This document shows, in pieces, positions 43,953-52,193 of a stretch of DNA of 64,000 bases. Under the pieces are notes generated by a model, which ran no database searches, was not told the origin of the DNA, and worked only from the letters and a program-made list of their open reading frames with translations. How positions within the stretch are numbered: the first letter of the stretch is position 1; each line of letters begins with the position of its first letter. Source of the DNA: Chloroflexota bacterium (lineage in GTDB: Bacteria; Chloroflexota; Anaerolineae; Anaerolineales; UBA4823); NCBI GenBank assembly GCA_029782365.1, contig JAKOUW010000076.1, positions 372,001 through 436,000 on the forward strand, read 5' to 3'. A program made the position numbers and the translations under genes.

Positions 43953-45779
43953 TCAATTGTGATTGGACTGTTCGAAACTCACTAATAAGTTTCTTCCTCG
44001 ATGCTTTGCTTCATAAAGAGCCAGATCGGCCGCCTGAATCAAGCCAATGCCAGTCGCACTGTCTCTAGGAAAGAGGGCCGAACCACAAGATAATTGGATC
44101 CGAAAAGTCTCGCTCTCGGAGATATTCCACTCAAGGCAGCGAACTAAATTTAATAATTTGTTCGCTTTATTTTCCAAATCATTGGCATTCACATCAGGCA
44201 AAATGATTACAAATTCATCACCCCCGTAGCGACAGGCAATATCTTCTCCGCGGGTATTCAACAACAACACTTCACCAATGTCTCTAAGCACTTTATCCCC
44301 CAGTAAATGCCCATATCGATCATTAATTGATTTGAAAAGGTCTAAATCTAAAAACAGCAGCCCGACAGCATAATTCGCCCGCAGGGCATGCTTAATTTCC
44401 CGTTCCAGAGTTTCTTCCATATACCTGCGGTTGAACAACTTGGTAAGTGGATCACGGATTGCTTGTTGGCGGAGAGTCTCGCGTAAAATCAGGTTTGCCA
44501 TTGAAACCGCGGCAGAATCGGCAATCGCCTGGATCACTTGAATTGTGTGAATATCGAAGAAATCTTCGTTTGATGAATGACTTAAGTTGATCAGCCCTAA
44601 TATTTCCTCATGAACGATCATCGGAATGCAAATAGATGACGCTGGCCCAGGAGTCAACTGGTGTTTACACTGGAAAACTTGCATTGAATGATCGATGTGG
44701 AACAACCTCCTGCGGCGCAGTGCGAGACAATCGTCCAAGTAAAAGGATTGTTTATTTGCTGGCTTGCCCCATTGGTCTCTAACCACAAAACTGCCGTGTT
44801 CTTCGGAAGGAGTGCCTAACATTCCGCTGGTGCCAGGGAACAACCCGCGCAGAGCTGAGGTTATGATGCCGAAGGTTTCGTCGATAGACTGGCACAATTG
44901 CATCATCTCAACCAGCCATTTGAGAATGGCCATTTCCTGATTGTAGCGTTCCAGGTCAGAAATGGTTTTTTTTAGCCTGAGGTTGGCTTCTTTGGCAGAA
45001 TTTTCTGCCGTACGCTGCTCGGTGATGTCCTGGGTGAATCCTGCTAGAATATAAGGTTTCCCATTTTTTTTAATCGGGAACTTCGTCGATAAGAAGGTGC
45101 GACCATTTAATTCTTCGATGACTTCCAAGTTTTGACCAGATTCCAGCACATGGAGATCATCTTGAATCATTTTTTTGGCCATTTCAGAAGGAAATAGTTG
45201 ATCCATGGTCTTACCGAGAATTTCGTGGATTGGTCGACCCAGCATTTTTTCGTAATTTTTACTCAGGCGCAATGGTCGAGCCTGGTTATCCTTAAAGAAA
45301 ATATAGATTGGACTAAGTTCTAAGAACAAATCAAATAACTGTTCACTCTCAGCCAGCGCTTTTTCAAGCATACCTCTGCGATCCACGTCATTGATGATGC
45401 CGGCCATTCGAATTGGATTTCCAAGGTTATCTCGTTTAACAATTCTGCCTCGGTCGAGAACCCGTTTATAATCTCCACTTTTCATACGAAGGCGATATTC
45501 GATCTCGAAACACTCTTTCCGCCCTCGCAAATAATTGTGCAGAGCTCGCTCCGCTTTTTTTCGATCTTCTGGATGAATCAGCCTAATCCATTGTTCCAGA
45601 GTGGGTTGAATTTCGCTAACCAGGTAACCAAGCATTTTTGCCCATTGGAGGTTTCGCTGAATCGATGCATTGGGAATATCCCAATCCCAAAACGCCAACT
45701 CGCTCCCTTCTAGGATAAGCTTTAAGAGTTCTGGGTTTTCTAATGGATCTGGTTGTGTTGTGTTAGAAGAAACCGTCAC
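43953..45779 (-). CDS. PAS-PAS-GAF-GGDEF diguanylate cyclase
   Basis: 608 residues, soluble. Two PAS domains (about 15-130, with EIEYRLRMKSGDYKRVLDRGR as PAC; and about 140-260, with FDLFLELSPIYIFFKDNQ), a short coiled linker, a GAF-like domain (about 295-430) with DDCLALRRRR and FQCKH, then GGDEF at 519-523 in CRYGGDEFVIILP. RGED five residues before it fits the c-di-GMP inhibitory site. From the coil onward it parallels the downstream gene nearly segment by segment ([14 protein letters not shown] is identical), so the pair arose by duplication. It lies 48 bp upstream of that gene and is probably co-transcribed. Confidence 0.9.
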   Translation of the reverse strand: MTVSSNTTQPDPLENPELLKLILEGSELAFWDWDIPNASIQRNLQWAKMLGYLVSEIQPTLEQWIRLIHPEDRKKAERALHNYLRGRKECFEIEYRLRMKSGDYKRVLDRGRIVKRDNLGNPIRMAGIINDVDRRGMLEKALAESEQLFDLFLELSPIYIFFKDNQARPLRLSKNYEKMLGRPIHEILGKTMDQLFPSEMAKKMIQDDLHVLESGQNLEVIEELNGRTFLSTKFPIKKNGKPYILAGFTQDITEQRTAENSAKEANLRLKKTISDLERYNQEMAILKWLVEMMQLCQSIDETFGIITSALRGLFPGTSGMLGTPSEEHGSFVVRDQWGKPANKQSFYLDDCLALRRRRLFHIDHSMQVFQCKHQLTPGPASSICIPMIVHEEILGLINLSHSSNEDFFDIHTIQVIQAIADSAAVSMANLILRETLRQQAIRDPLTKLFNRRYMEETLEREIKHALRANYAVGLLFLDLDLFKSINDRYGHLLGDKVLRDIGEVLLLNTRGEDIACRYGGDEFVIILPDVNANDLENKANKLLNLVRCLEWNISESETFRIQLSCGSALFPRDSATGIGLIQAADLALYEAKHRGRNLLVSFEQSNHN

Positions 45780-45956
45780 TGCTTTTGAACTCTGAGCAGA
45801 TGGAAAAAACCGATTGTGGCCAGGCCTTCGGTTGGAAACTTACGAACAATAGAATAAATCCAGCCTGATAATTGATGAGATTATAACCCTATTTCTTTTA
45901 TTCCCGCCGAAAAGTATCATTAAAATGCTTTGGAACTGAAATTTTAGGTCTAAGGC

Positions 45957-45962
45957 TATAAT
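45957..45962 (+). promoter_or_regulatory. -10 element upstream of the AIM24-type gene
   Basis: TATAAT, 58 bp before the ATG at 46021; no convincing -35. The rest of 45780-46020 shows no gene. Confidence 0.4.
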
Positions 45963-46020
45963 ATTTACAACCCTTCATGCAAAAATCCGTATTTACGTTA
46001 TAAAGAAAGGAAAAAAAATT

Positions 46021-46761
46021 ATGACAATACCAGATATTCCGACCCCTCCTGATGTCATTGGCCAAACAAAAGCTGGCATGAAATACCATATTATTGGTAC
46101 AGTCCAGCAAACCTTATCCGTTGAACTGCAGCCTGGGCAAATGGTTTTTTCTGATACAGGCGCCATGTCTTGGATGACTGTATCAGTATCCATGAACACA
46201 CGTGGCAGCGGCGGGTTAGGAGGAATGCTTAAACGTGCAGTATCGGGTGCATCTGCTTTCATAATCGACTTCAATGCAAATAACGCTCCTGGGTTGGTAG
46301 CATTCACAACCGATTTTCCTGGAAAAATTCTGCCCATGGAGTTAGAAGCAGGTCAATCGGTCATTATGCATCGGCATGCATTTTTATGTGCAGAAAAATC
46401 TGTGGAATTAGATGTTTTCTTCACACGCAAGCTGGGCGTAGGGTTGCTGGGCGGTGAGGGATTTATTTTACAGAAGTTGACCGGCCCAGGCACGGCTTTC
46501 GTGGAATTGGACGGTGACGCCATTGAATATCGGCTGGCAGCGAATCAGGTGATGCGTGTAGAAACTGGTCATGTAGCGATGTTCGAAAGTTCGGTTACTT
46601 TTGATATTGAATTTATAAAAGGTTTAAACAACATTTTGCTGGCAGGAGAGGGTCTCGCATTGGCGACTTTAAGAGGCCCTGGACGGATCTGGCTGCATTC
46701 GATGACAACCAGCAAAATTGCCCAACGCATCGCGGAGTATTTGCCTGGTAAAGCTGGCTAG
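46021..46761 (+). CDS. AIM24 (TIGR00266, DUF124) family protein
   Basis: 246 residues with the AIM24/TIGR00266 pattern: a beta-rich protein containing YHIIGTVQQTLSVELQPGQMVFSDTGAMSWM near the start, a Gly-rich loop (RGSGGLGGMLKRAVSG) and FFTRKLGVGLLGGEGFILQKLTGPGTAFVELDG in the middle. The second half ends with LLAGEGLALATLRGPGRIWLHSM. The biochemical function of bacterial members is not established; the yeast namesake acts in mitochondrial inner-membrane organisation. AAAGGA precedes the ATG. It lies about 85 bp upstream of the protease gene on the same strand. Confidence 0.9.
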   Translation: MTIPDIPTPPDVIGQTKAGMKYHIIGTVQQTLSVELQPGQMVFSDTGAMSWMTVSVSMNTRGSGGLGGMLKRAVSGASAFIIDFNANNAPGLVAFTTDFPGKILPMELEAGQSVIMHRHAFLCAEKSVELDVFFTRKLGVGLLGGEGFILQKLTGPGTAFVELDGDAIEYRLAANQVMRVETGHVAMFESSVTFDIEFIKGLNNILLAGEGLALATLRGPGRIWLHSMTTSKIAQRIAEYLPGKAG

Positions 46762-46834
46762 GAATTTGCATAGCAGGCGAAGCGCAATGCAATTTTCCCG
46801 GTAGATCTTTCACCGAATTTTCATGTTCTCGAAA

Positions 46835-46840
46835 TAGAAT
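46835..46840 (+). promoter_or_regulatory. -10 element just before htrA
   Basis: TAGAAT ends 6 nt before the htrA ATG, which has no Shine-Dalgarno sequence. The -35 is not convincing. Confidence 0.4.
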
Positions 46841-46846
46841 CAAAGC

Positions 46847-48226
46847 ATGACAGATGAAATAACCAACGTAGATCCATCCGAGGGTGAAACCTTTGCGGAA
46901 AAAATTCCAGCCGCCGATTCTGCCCAATTTCCCAGAAGCGGAGAGACGGCAGAATCAGCGGCTGTTTTCAAAGATAAAATTTCAACATTCCCCTCCGGAA
47001 TGGAAACAGGAATTAAGACGAATTCTTCTTACCCCAGTTTCCGATCTCTACCTGAAAAAAAATTCCCCTGGGCGAAAATTTTTTATGTAATTATTCTGAC
47101 CGGCGCAGTTTTTTTGAGTGCTATCCTGGGCGCGGCGGGAGGCGGATTCGCTGTATATCGAGTGATGGAGCTTCGGATAACGCCGCAGCCCAGCGCAGCA
47201 ATCACGCCAATTTCAGCCAGCACGACGATCCAGGATACACATGTAATTACTTTTTCGAACACATCAATTCAGACTGCGATCACCTCGGCAGTGGAGAAAA
47301 TTGGACCGGCTGTGGTAACCGTGGTCGGCACGATACCTGGCCAACAAACATTTTTTGGGGTAACTTCAAGTTCCGAAGTCAGTGGAAGTGGTTTCATCAT
47401 CAGTAAAGATGGTTATGTAGTCACCAACAATCACGTGGTCGATAGCACAGAGAGCGTATCGATCATACTAAAAGACGGAACACAACTGCCGGCACGTGTA
47501 GTAAGCACAGATGTGTATGCCGACCTGGCTGTCTTGAAAGTGGATGGTGAAATGCCGAGTGTAGCCGTTTTTGGCAATTCGGAAAATTTGCGGCCTGGAG
47601 AAACAGTGATTGCAATTGGATCTCCGTTAGGTGATTTCAAGAACACGGTGACGGTAGGGGTAATTTCTGCCACAGGCAGGCGGTTGGATACTGGGAATGG
47701 ATATTTCATGGAGGATATGCTGCAAACAGATGCGGCAATCAATGAAGGAAACTCCGGCGGTCCATTAGTCAACCTGGCAGGTGAGGTAATTGGGGTGAAT
47801 ACTTTGATCGTGCGCAGCAGCGGCATGAGTGGCGCTGTAGCTGAAGGCCTCGGCTTTGCCATACCCGCCAATTCAGCCCGCACGATTGCTGAGCAGATTG
47901 TGCAAAAGGGTTTCTTTTCTCGTCCGACAATGGGATTGGATTGGGTGGCGATCAACCCTCGCCTTTCACGCCGGTATAACCTGCCTGTCGATTGGGGCGT
48001 GTATGTGACGAAGGTCGATCCAAACGGCCCAGCCTCCTCAGCCGGCATCGCTGTAGATGATATCATCGTTCGTATAGGTGACAGCTCATTGACCGAAACG
48101 ACATCTTTCATCAACGCTCTGTTCACTTACCAACCTGGGCAGACAATAGAAGTAGAGATTGTACGCCAGGGGAAACACCAGGTGATTAAAGTCCAGCTTG
48201 GTGAAGCGTCTGGCGCGCCCAGCTAA
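46847..48226 (+). CDS. htrA: HtrA/DegP-type membrane-anchored serine protease with PDZ domain
   Basis: 459 residues. A polar cytoplasmic N-terminus (1-73), one transmembrane helix (about 75-105), a linker, an S1C protease domain with His196 (VVTNNHVVD), Asp226 (YADLAVLKV) and Ser303 (NEGNSGGPLVNL), and one C-terminal PDZ domain (about 355-455, VDPNGPASSAGIAVDDIIVRIGD). It is a surface quality-control protease that degrades or holds misfolded exported proteins. A single PDZ domain and an N-terminal anchor are the usual form in bacteria lacking a conventional periplasm. A terminator-like hairpin follows at 48248. Confidence 0.95.
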   Translation: MTDEITNVDPSEGETFAEKIPAADSAQFPRSGETAESAAVFKDKISTFPSGMETGIKTNSSYPSFRSLPEKKFPWAKIFYVIILTGAVFLSAILGAAGGGFAVYRVMELRITPQPSAAITPISASTTIQDTHVITFSNTSIQTAITSAVEKIGPAVVTVVGTIPGQQTFFGVTSSSEVSGSGFIISKDGYVVTNNHVVDSTESVSIILKDGTQLPARVVSTDVYADLAVLKVDGEMPSVAVFGNSENLRPGETVIAIGSPLGDFKNTVTVGVISATGRRLDTGNGYFMEDMLQTDAAINEGNSGGPLVNLAGEVIGVNTLIVRSSGMSGAVAEGLGFAIPANSARTIAEQIVQKGFFSRPTMGLDWVAINPRLSRRYNLPVDWGVYVTKVDPNGPASSAGIAVDDIIVRIGDSSLTETTSFINALFTYQPGQTIEVEIVRQGKHQVIKVQLGEASGAPS

Positions 48227-48247
48227 TCAAAGACCAATTTTCGTTGT

Positions 48248-48278
48248 AAAATCAACCTGTGACTTCCAGGTTGATTTT
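48248..48278 (+). terminator. Hairpin after htrA that contains the GH44 start codon
   Basis: A perfect 11-bp stem (48248-48258 with 48268-48278) with a 9-nt loop, followed by TTTTTA. It lies 21 bp after htrA and looks like an intrinsic terminator. The GTG that begins the best GH44 frame (48259) is the first codon of the loop. Confidence 0.65.
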
Positions 48279-50409
48279 TATTCTCTTCTTCATGTGTTTT
48301 GCGGTGATTTATTCTGCGGTTTGCCTTTCAACCCAGCTCCCCGCGGAAGCAGCTGCCAGCCCGCTGGTTGTTTACGATGATGCTTTAAATACGGCCTGGC
48401 AAGATTGGTCGTGGGATACGACTACAAATTATTCCGATACATTTTCTGCTCACAGCGGGACAAAGGCAATCAAGGCCACTTTTCAAGCAGGCTGGGCAGG
48501 TTTGCAAATTGGTTTCCATGGGGCTCAAATGGATATCAGCGCCTATGATACGTTTGTATTTTGGGCGCATGGCGGCAGCGCCGGCGGCCAAAATATCCGT
48601 TTCACGCTCAGCTCGAATGGGTCAAACGCTTCCGTAAGCCAGGATTTCACACTGGCTGCTAATACATGGACCAAAGTCGAAGTAGCCTTGGCCAGTATGG
48701 GATCGCCGCGCCAGGCGTACAGTTTGCAATGGCAAAGTTTTTCTGCTAACATTCAGCCGGCGATTTACCTGGATGATCTTTCCTTTGTTAGCTTGAATTT
48801 ACCCCCGCCAACCCCGGGCGTTGGTCCCGATTTAATTGTCGACGCGGCATTGGATCAAAAGCCGATCAATCCAGATATCTATGGAATGAATTTTATGGGC
48901 ATAAATGCCGCAGAACTGGCATTCATGGATGAAATCCATCTGCCTGTAAACCGCTGGGGAGGCAATGCGACCACTCGTTATAATTGGAAGATCAACGCCA
49001 GCAACCATGCAATGGATTGGTATTTTGAGAATTTGCCCCAAGATTTATCTGCAGATGCGTTTATTGCTGCGAACAAACTCCACGGAGCCAACACGCTGCT
49101 TACTCTTCCGATGATCGGATTTGTGGCGAAGGACGCAGACTCGTGTGGCTTTTCCATCAGTAAATACGGGCCTCAACAAGATGCAGATATCTGGCGGCCA
49201 AACTGCGGCAATGGTAAACAAGCTGATGGATCTTTCCTTACAGGAAATGATCCAGTAGACACTGGCTTGCCGATCACAACAACATTTATTACACAATGGA
49301 TCCAGCACCTGCGTCTGAATTTTGGCGTCTCAGGCCAGGGTGGTGTGCAGTATTTCAATCTGGATAATGAACCTATGCTGTGGAATTCGACGCACCGCGA
49401 TGTGCATCCTCAGCCATTGAGTTATGATGAGTTAATCGCACGCACCTTCAATTATGCTGCAGCAGTCAAAGTTGTAGAACCAGGTGCCAAGATTCTCGGT
49501 CCGGCCGAATGGGGCTGGGTTGGTTATTTTTATTCAGCTTTGGACCAGGCAGGCGGAGGAGATTGGTGGAATCATCCGGCAGACCGCCTGGCTCATGGCG
49601 ATTTTCCCCTGGTGGAGTGGTATTTGCAACAACTGCGCTCTTACGAAAACACGCATGGGGTCAGGCTGCTCGATTATCTGGATGAGCATTATTACCCACA
49701 GTCTACCGGCGTCAGCCTCTCTCCAGCAGGCGATGTCTCAACCCAGGCGCTGCGCCTGCGCTCCACCCGCAGCCTTTGGGATCCAACCTACACGGACGAA
49801 AGCTGGATTAACGAACCTGTCTATTTATTGCCGCGCATGCGCCAATGGGTCAATGCAAATTATTCAGGTACCCGCCTGGCAGTTGGTGAATATAACTGGG
49901 GGGCGCTCGATCATATCAATGGAGCACTGGCACAGGCGGATGTTTTGGGAATCTTTGGGCGCGAAGGCCTCGATCTGGCGACATTATGGGCGCCGCCCAA
50001 GCCGAATGAGCCCGGAGCGTTTGCCTTTCGCATGTACCGCAATTATGATGGCCAACACAGCGAATTTGGCAATATTAGCGTCCGGGCAGCCAGCCCGGAC
50101 CAAGATAAGCTCTCGGTTTTCGCCGCACTGCGCACCTCGGATGGCAGCCTGACGGTGATGGTGATCAATAAATCATTCCAGGTCTTAACAAGCTCATTAA
50201 CGGTGGATCATTTTGGACCAACCACAGGAGCCTGGGGGTACCGCTATTCAACCGCGAACCTGAGCGCCATTCAAGCGATGGGATATCAGGTGACGGCAGG
50301 AGGAACATTGAAAGCCATTTACCCGGAAAATTCGATCACGTTATGGGTGTTTTCCAAAACCCGGCCTCCACTTACACCTCGGGCATTTTTACCAATGGTC
50401 GGTCGTTAA
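48259..50409 (+). CDS. Secreted glycoside hydrolase family 44 with N-terminal CBM-like domain
   Basis: 716 residues. A signal peptide (VTSRLIFILFFMCFAV..., cleavage near 33), a beta-sandwich region (about 36-178) with the pattern of a carbohydrate-binding module, a Pro-rich linker, then the GH44 catalytic domain. GH44 hallmarks are PVNRWGGNATTRYNWK, DWYFENLP, the acid/base Glu371 in FNLDNEPMLWNSTHRDVHP, and the nucleophile Glu544 in LAVGEYNWG. GH44 enzymes cut beta-1,4-glucans, xyloglucan or related polysaccharides with retention. It ends in PRAFLPMVGR. GTG is chosen because it gives a basic n-region before the hydrophobic core; a TTG at 48271 or ATG at 48292 would shorten it. There is no Shine-Dalgarno. 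Confidence 0.88.
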   Translation: MTSRLIFILFFMCFAVIYSAVCLSTQLPAEAAASPLVVYDDALNTAWQDWSWDTTTNYSDTFSAHSGTKAIKATFQAGWAGLQIGFHGAQMDISAYDTFVFWAHGGSAGGQNIRFTLSSNGSNASVSQDFTLAANTWTKVEVALASMGSPRQAYSLQWQSFSANIQPAIYLDDLSFVSLNLPPPTPGVGPDLIVDAALDQKPINPDIYGMNFMGINAAELAFMDEIHLPVNRWGGNATTRYNWKINASNHAMDWYFENLPQDLSADAFIAANKLHGANTLLTLPMIGFVAKDADSCGFSISKYGPQQDADIWRPNCGNGKQADGSFLTGNDPVDTGLPITTTFITQWIQHLRLNFGVSGQGGVQYFNLDNEPMLWNSTHRDVHPQPLSYDELIARTFNYAAAVKVVEPGAKILGPAEWGWVGYFYSALDQAGGGDWWNHPADRLAHGDFPLVEWYLQQLRSYENTHGVRLLDYLDEHYYPQSTGVSLSPAGDVSTQALRLRSTRSLWDPTYTDESWINEPVYLLPRMRQWVNANYSGTRLAVGEYNWGALDHINGALAQADVLGIFGREGLDLATLWAPPKPNEPGAFAFRMYRNYDGQHSEFGNISVRAASPDQDKLSVFAALRTSDGSLTVMVINKSFQVLTSSLTVDHFGPTTGAWGYRYSTANLSAIQAMGYQVTAGGTLKAIYPENSITLWVFSKTRPPLTPRAFLPMVGR

Positions 50410-50475
50410 TATAACCTTGCAATTTTCTTATTAAAAATCATACTTTAGAGTGAGATGTTTTATTGGATAATTCTG

Positions 50476-50481
50476 TATAAT
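50476..50481 (+). promoter_or_regulatory. -10 element upstream of the anchored surface protein
   Basis: TATAAT, 55 bp before the ATG at 50537; the -35 region is weak. Confidence 0.35.
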
Positions 50482-50536
50482 TTTACTTGTTAGCCAAGCA
50501 TTATCTAACCCCCCCTAATGTACAGAGGAGAAAATT

Positions 50537-51214
50537 ATGAATAAAACAATCCCCAACAAATTGATGATTCTATTCAGTTTCCTTCTTGTGATGGCGCTCG
50601 TGCTCAGCAACGTTCTGCCAGCTGCTGCTGCCGATGTATATGGGCCTAATCTCGTAGTGAACGGTTCTTTTGAAACAAACACGAATTGGACCAGTATTCA
50701 ACCTGGTTCATGGAACCTAACAGGAGGAAATGCACATCATTCTCCACGATCACCAATAGAACATGATCCATTGGTTGACACTCTGACCCAATGCTTAGTT
50801 ATCGATCTCACACCTGATGGTGCAAAATTTATGGGGTCAGCAGTTTTTAGTGATTTTAATGCTGGCGTGTTTTTTGAATTCTATAATACAAACAATTGCG
50901 GACCTGATGGAACTGCAGGAGACACATTGACTTTGGATAAAAATGACCCTAACAACAGCGGCTTTCCATATCAGCCTGTTAATGCAACCCAAATCAAATC
51001 AATCCTAATCAAAGTTATGTGTGGATATAATGCTGATTGTGTTGTTGATGATATTAGCTTGACCGCTACCACTATGCCCAATCGTGTTGGATTACTCAAT
51101 TTGAAAGGCACGAACAAAAATTCAGATTGGTTTATTCCGATAGGCCTGTTGGCAATAATTTTAACGGGTTCTTTAGCGGCGTTTTGGAAATTCCGCCGTT
51201 TTGATTCAAAATAG
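50537..51214 (+). CDS. Surface protein with CBM-like domain and C-terminal membrane anchor
   Basis: 225 residues, not assigned to a named family. It has an N-terminal signal peptide (MNKTIPNKLMILFSFLLVMALVLSNVLPAAAA) and a beta-rich domain opening with GPNLVVNGSFETNTNWTS, a pattern common to CBM4_9-like and other galactose-binding-like folds. Paired Cys are visible (QCLVIDL and NNCGPDG; MCGYNADC). A C-terminal transmembrane helix (about 196-215) is followed by KFRRFDSK. There is no LPXTG motif. AGAGGAG precedes the ATG. It would be displayed on the cell surface; binding of glycans is plausible because the neighbour is a GH44 enzyme, but this is inference. Confidence 0.75.
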   Translation: MNKTIPNKLMILFSFLLVMALVLSNVLPAAAADVYGPNLVVNGSFETNTNWTSIQPGSWNLTGGNAHHSPRSPIEHDPLVDTLTQCLVIDLTPDGAKFMGSAVFSDFNAGVFFEFYNTNNCGPDGTAGDTLTLDKNDPNNSGFPYQPVNATQIKSILIKVMCGYNADCVVDDISLTATTMPNRVGLLNLKGTNKNSDWFIPIGLLAIILTGSLAAFWKFRRFDSK

Positions 51215-51225
51215 CCGGTTTTTTT
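51196..51225 (+). terminator. Possible terminator overlapping the end of the surface-protein gene
   Basis: CCGTTTTG (51196-51203) can pair with CAAAA and CGG (51207-51218) with a small bulge, and seven T follow (51219-51225). The stem is interrupted, so support is moderate. Confidence 0.45.
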
Positions 51226-51275
51226 ATTCAACAAAATAATCGATGAAGAAATTTTATATAAAAGGAAATATTGCA

Positions 51276-51395
51276 ATGGACGAAACTCGCAAGCCTTATA
51301 CACCTCCGGCAGTGATCGAACAGTTTGAGCTGGAAATCCGCGCAGGCTCTCCTGTGATCGGCAGCGTCGATTCGGGCTGGGATATTGAGCCTTAA
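51276..51395 (+). CDS. 39-residue peptide, possible modified-peptide precursor
   Basis: A short frame encoding MDETRKPYTPPAVIEQFELE followed by IRAGSPVIGSVDSGWDIEP. AAAGGA (51261-51266) is 9-10 nt upstream and a strong terminator (51414-51448) follows, so it has the layout of a real gene. The leader-like half is charged with a KPYxPPxV segment. An RAGSP motif then precedes a small, Gly/Ser-rich, acidic C-terminal half. The Y-x-P-P-x-V stretch recalls leader peptides of lasso-type and other ribosomally made, modified peptides, but no modifying enzyme, protease or RRE-type gene is recognised nearby. It follows the surface-protein gene by 61 bp. Function is unknown. Confidence 0.62.
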   Translation: MDETRKPYTPPAVIEQFELEIRAGSPVIGSVDSGWDIEP

Positions 51396-51413
51396 TCCAT
51401 TTGATTTTATGAG

Positions 51414-51448
51414 AAAAGGCGGTGTGTGTCAGTACTCACCGCCTTTTT
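51414..51448 (+). terminator. Intrinsic terminator after the 39-residue peptide
   Basis: AAAAGGCGGTG (51414-51424) pairs with CACCGCCTTTT (51437-51447) around a 12-nt loop, and T residues follow within the stem tail. It lies 18 bp after the peptide stop. Confidence 0.85.
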
Positions 51449-51484
51449 GTTTCTCTCCAATTCTCTTAATAATCCGCCTTCAGG

Positions 51485-51490
51485 TATAAT
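51485..51490 (+). promoter_or_regulatory. -10 element upstream of the flavin-binding protein gene
   Basis: TATAAT, 34 bp before the ATG at 51525; the -35 is weak. Confidence 0.35.
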
Positions 51491-51524
51491 CCTGCCAGTT
51501 TGATTCCACCCACAGAAGGTTATT

Positions 51525-52175
51525 ATGAGTGAATTTCCGGCCACTAAGCTTACCAAGATAAATCGCATTCCCGAGCGCGGCAGTTATGAGCGTGCGGTAA
51601 TTTACCCAATTATCGATGAAGCCCTTATTTGCCATGTGGGCTTCGAAGTAGATGGTCAGCCCATCATCATACCAACGATCCATGCACGGCTCGATGACAT
51701 GCTTTACCTTCACGGCGCCAAAGCCAGCCGTATGTTAAAACACATCGCCGTCGGGCATCCTGTGTGCGTCGCGTTCACATTGCTGGATGGGATTATTTTT
51801 GCACGCTCTTTATTTGAGCACTCTTTACGCTACCGATCCGTTGTAGCATTTGGCAGCGGAGGCCTGCTTGAAAATGCTGAGGAGAAATTGGCGGCTTTGC
51901 GCGTCATCAGCGAACATGTTTGGCCCGGACGGTGGCAGGAGGCGCGCCTTCCAAATGCCAAAGAGCTGGATGCCACTTCGATCGCGGCAGTCCAAATAAC
52001 CAAAGCTTCAGCGAAAGTGCAGGATGGTTTTCCAACTGATGCTGTGGGTGACTTGGCTTTGCCCGTTTGGGCAGGGGTTATCCCAATACAGTTCCAGGCT
52101 GGTGAACCAATTCCGGATCCCCAATTACCCGCCGGGCTTCCCTTTCCAGAATATCTAAAGCGGAATCCCCGCTGA
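51525..52175 (+). CDS. Pyridoxamine 5'-phosphate oxidase-like FMN-binding protein
   Basis: 216 residues of the PNPOx-like split-barrel fold (flavin-nucleotide-binding, Pyridox_ox_2 or NimA-like branch). The N-terminal part shows RIPERGSYERAVIYPIIDEALICHVGF and PIIIPTIHARLDDMLYLHGAKASRML, where FMN phosphate is normally held. A VCVAFTLLDGIIFARSLFEHSLRYRSVVAFG segment and the later VWPGRW follow, as in this branch. The reaction is unknown; members are thought to be FMN-dependent oxidoreductases or flavin stores. AGAAGG precedes the ATG. It converges on the zinc-ribbon gene with 18 bp between stops. Confidence 0.85.
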   Translation: MSEFPATKLTKINRIPERGSYERAVIYPIIDEALICHVGFEVDGQPIIIPTIHARLDDMLYLHGAKASRMLKHIAVGHPVCVAFTLLDGIIFARSLFEHSLRYRSVVAFGSGGLLENAEEKLAALRVISEHVWPGRWQEARLPNAKELDATSIAAVQITKASAKVQDGFPTDAVGDLALPVWAGVIPIQFQAGEPIPDPQLPAGLPFPEYLKRNPR

Positions 52176-52193
52176 ATGAAGCGTTGTCAGTGC

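Noticed and set aside
47431..48126. 231-codon frame antisense to htrA
   Set aside because: It covers the protease and PDZ regions of htrA in reverse; no independent evidence.
49484..50152. 222-codon open frame in another frame of the GH44 gene
   Set aside because: It overlaps conserved GH44 sequence including the nucleophile region, so it is a shadow frame.
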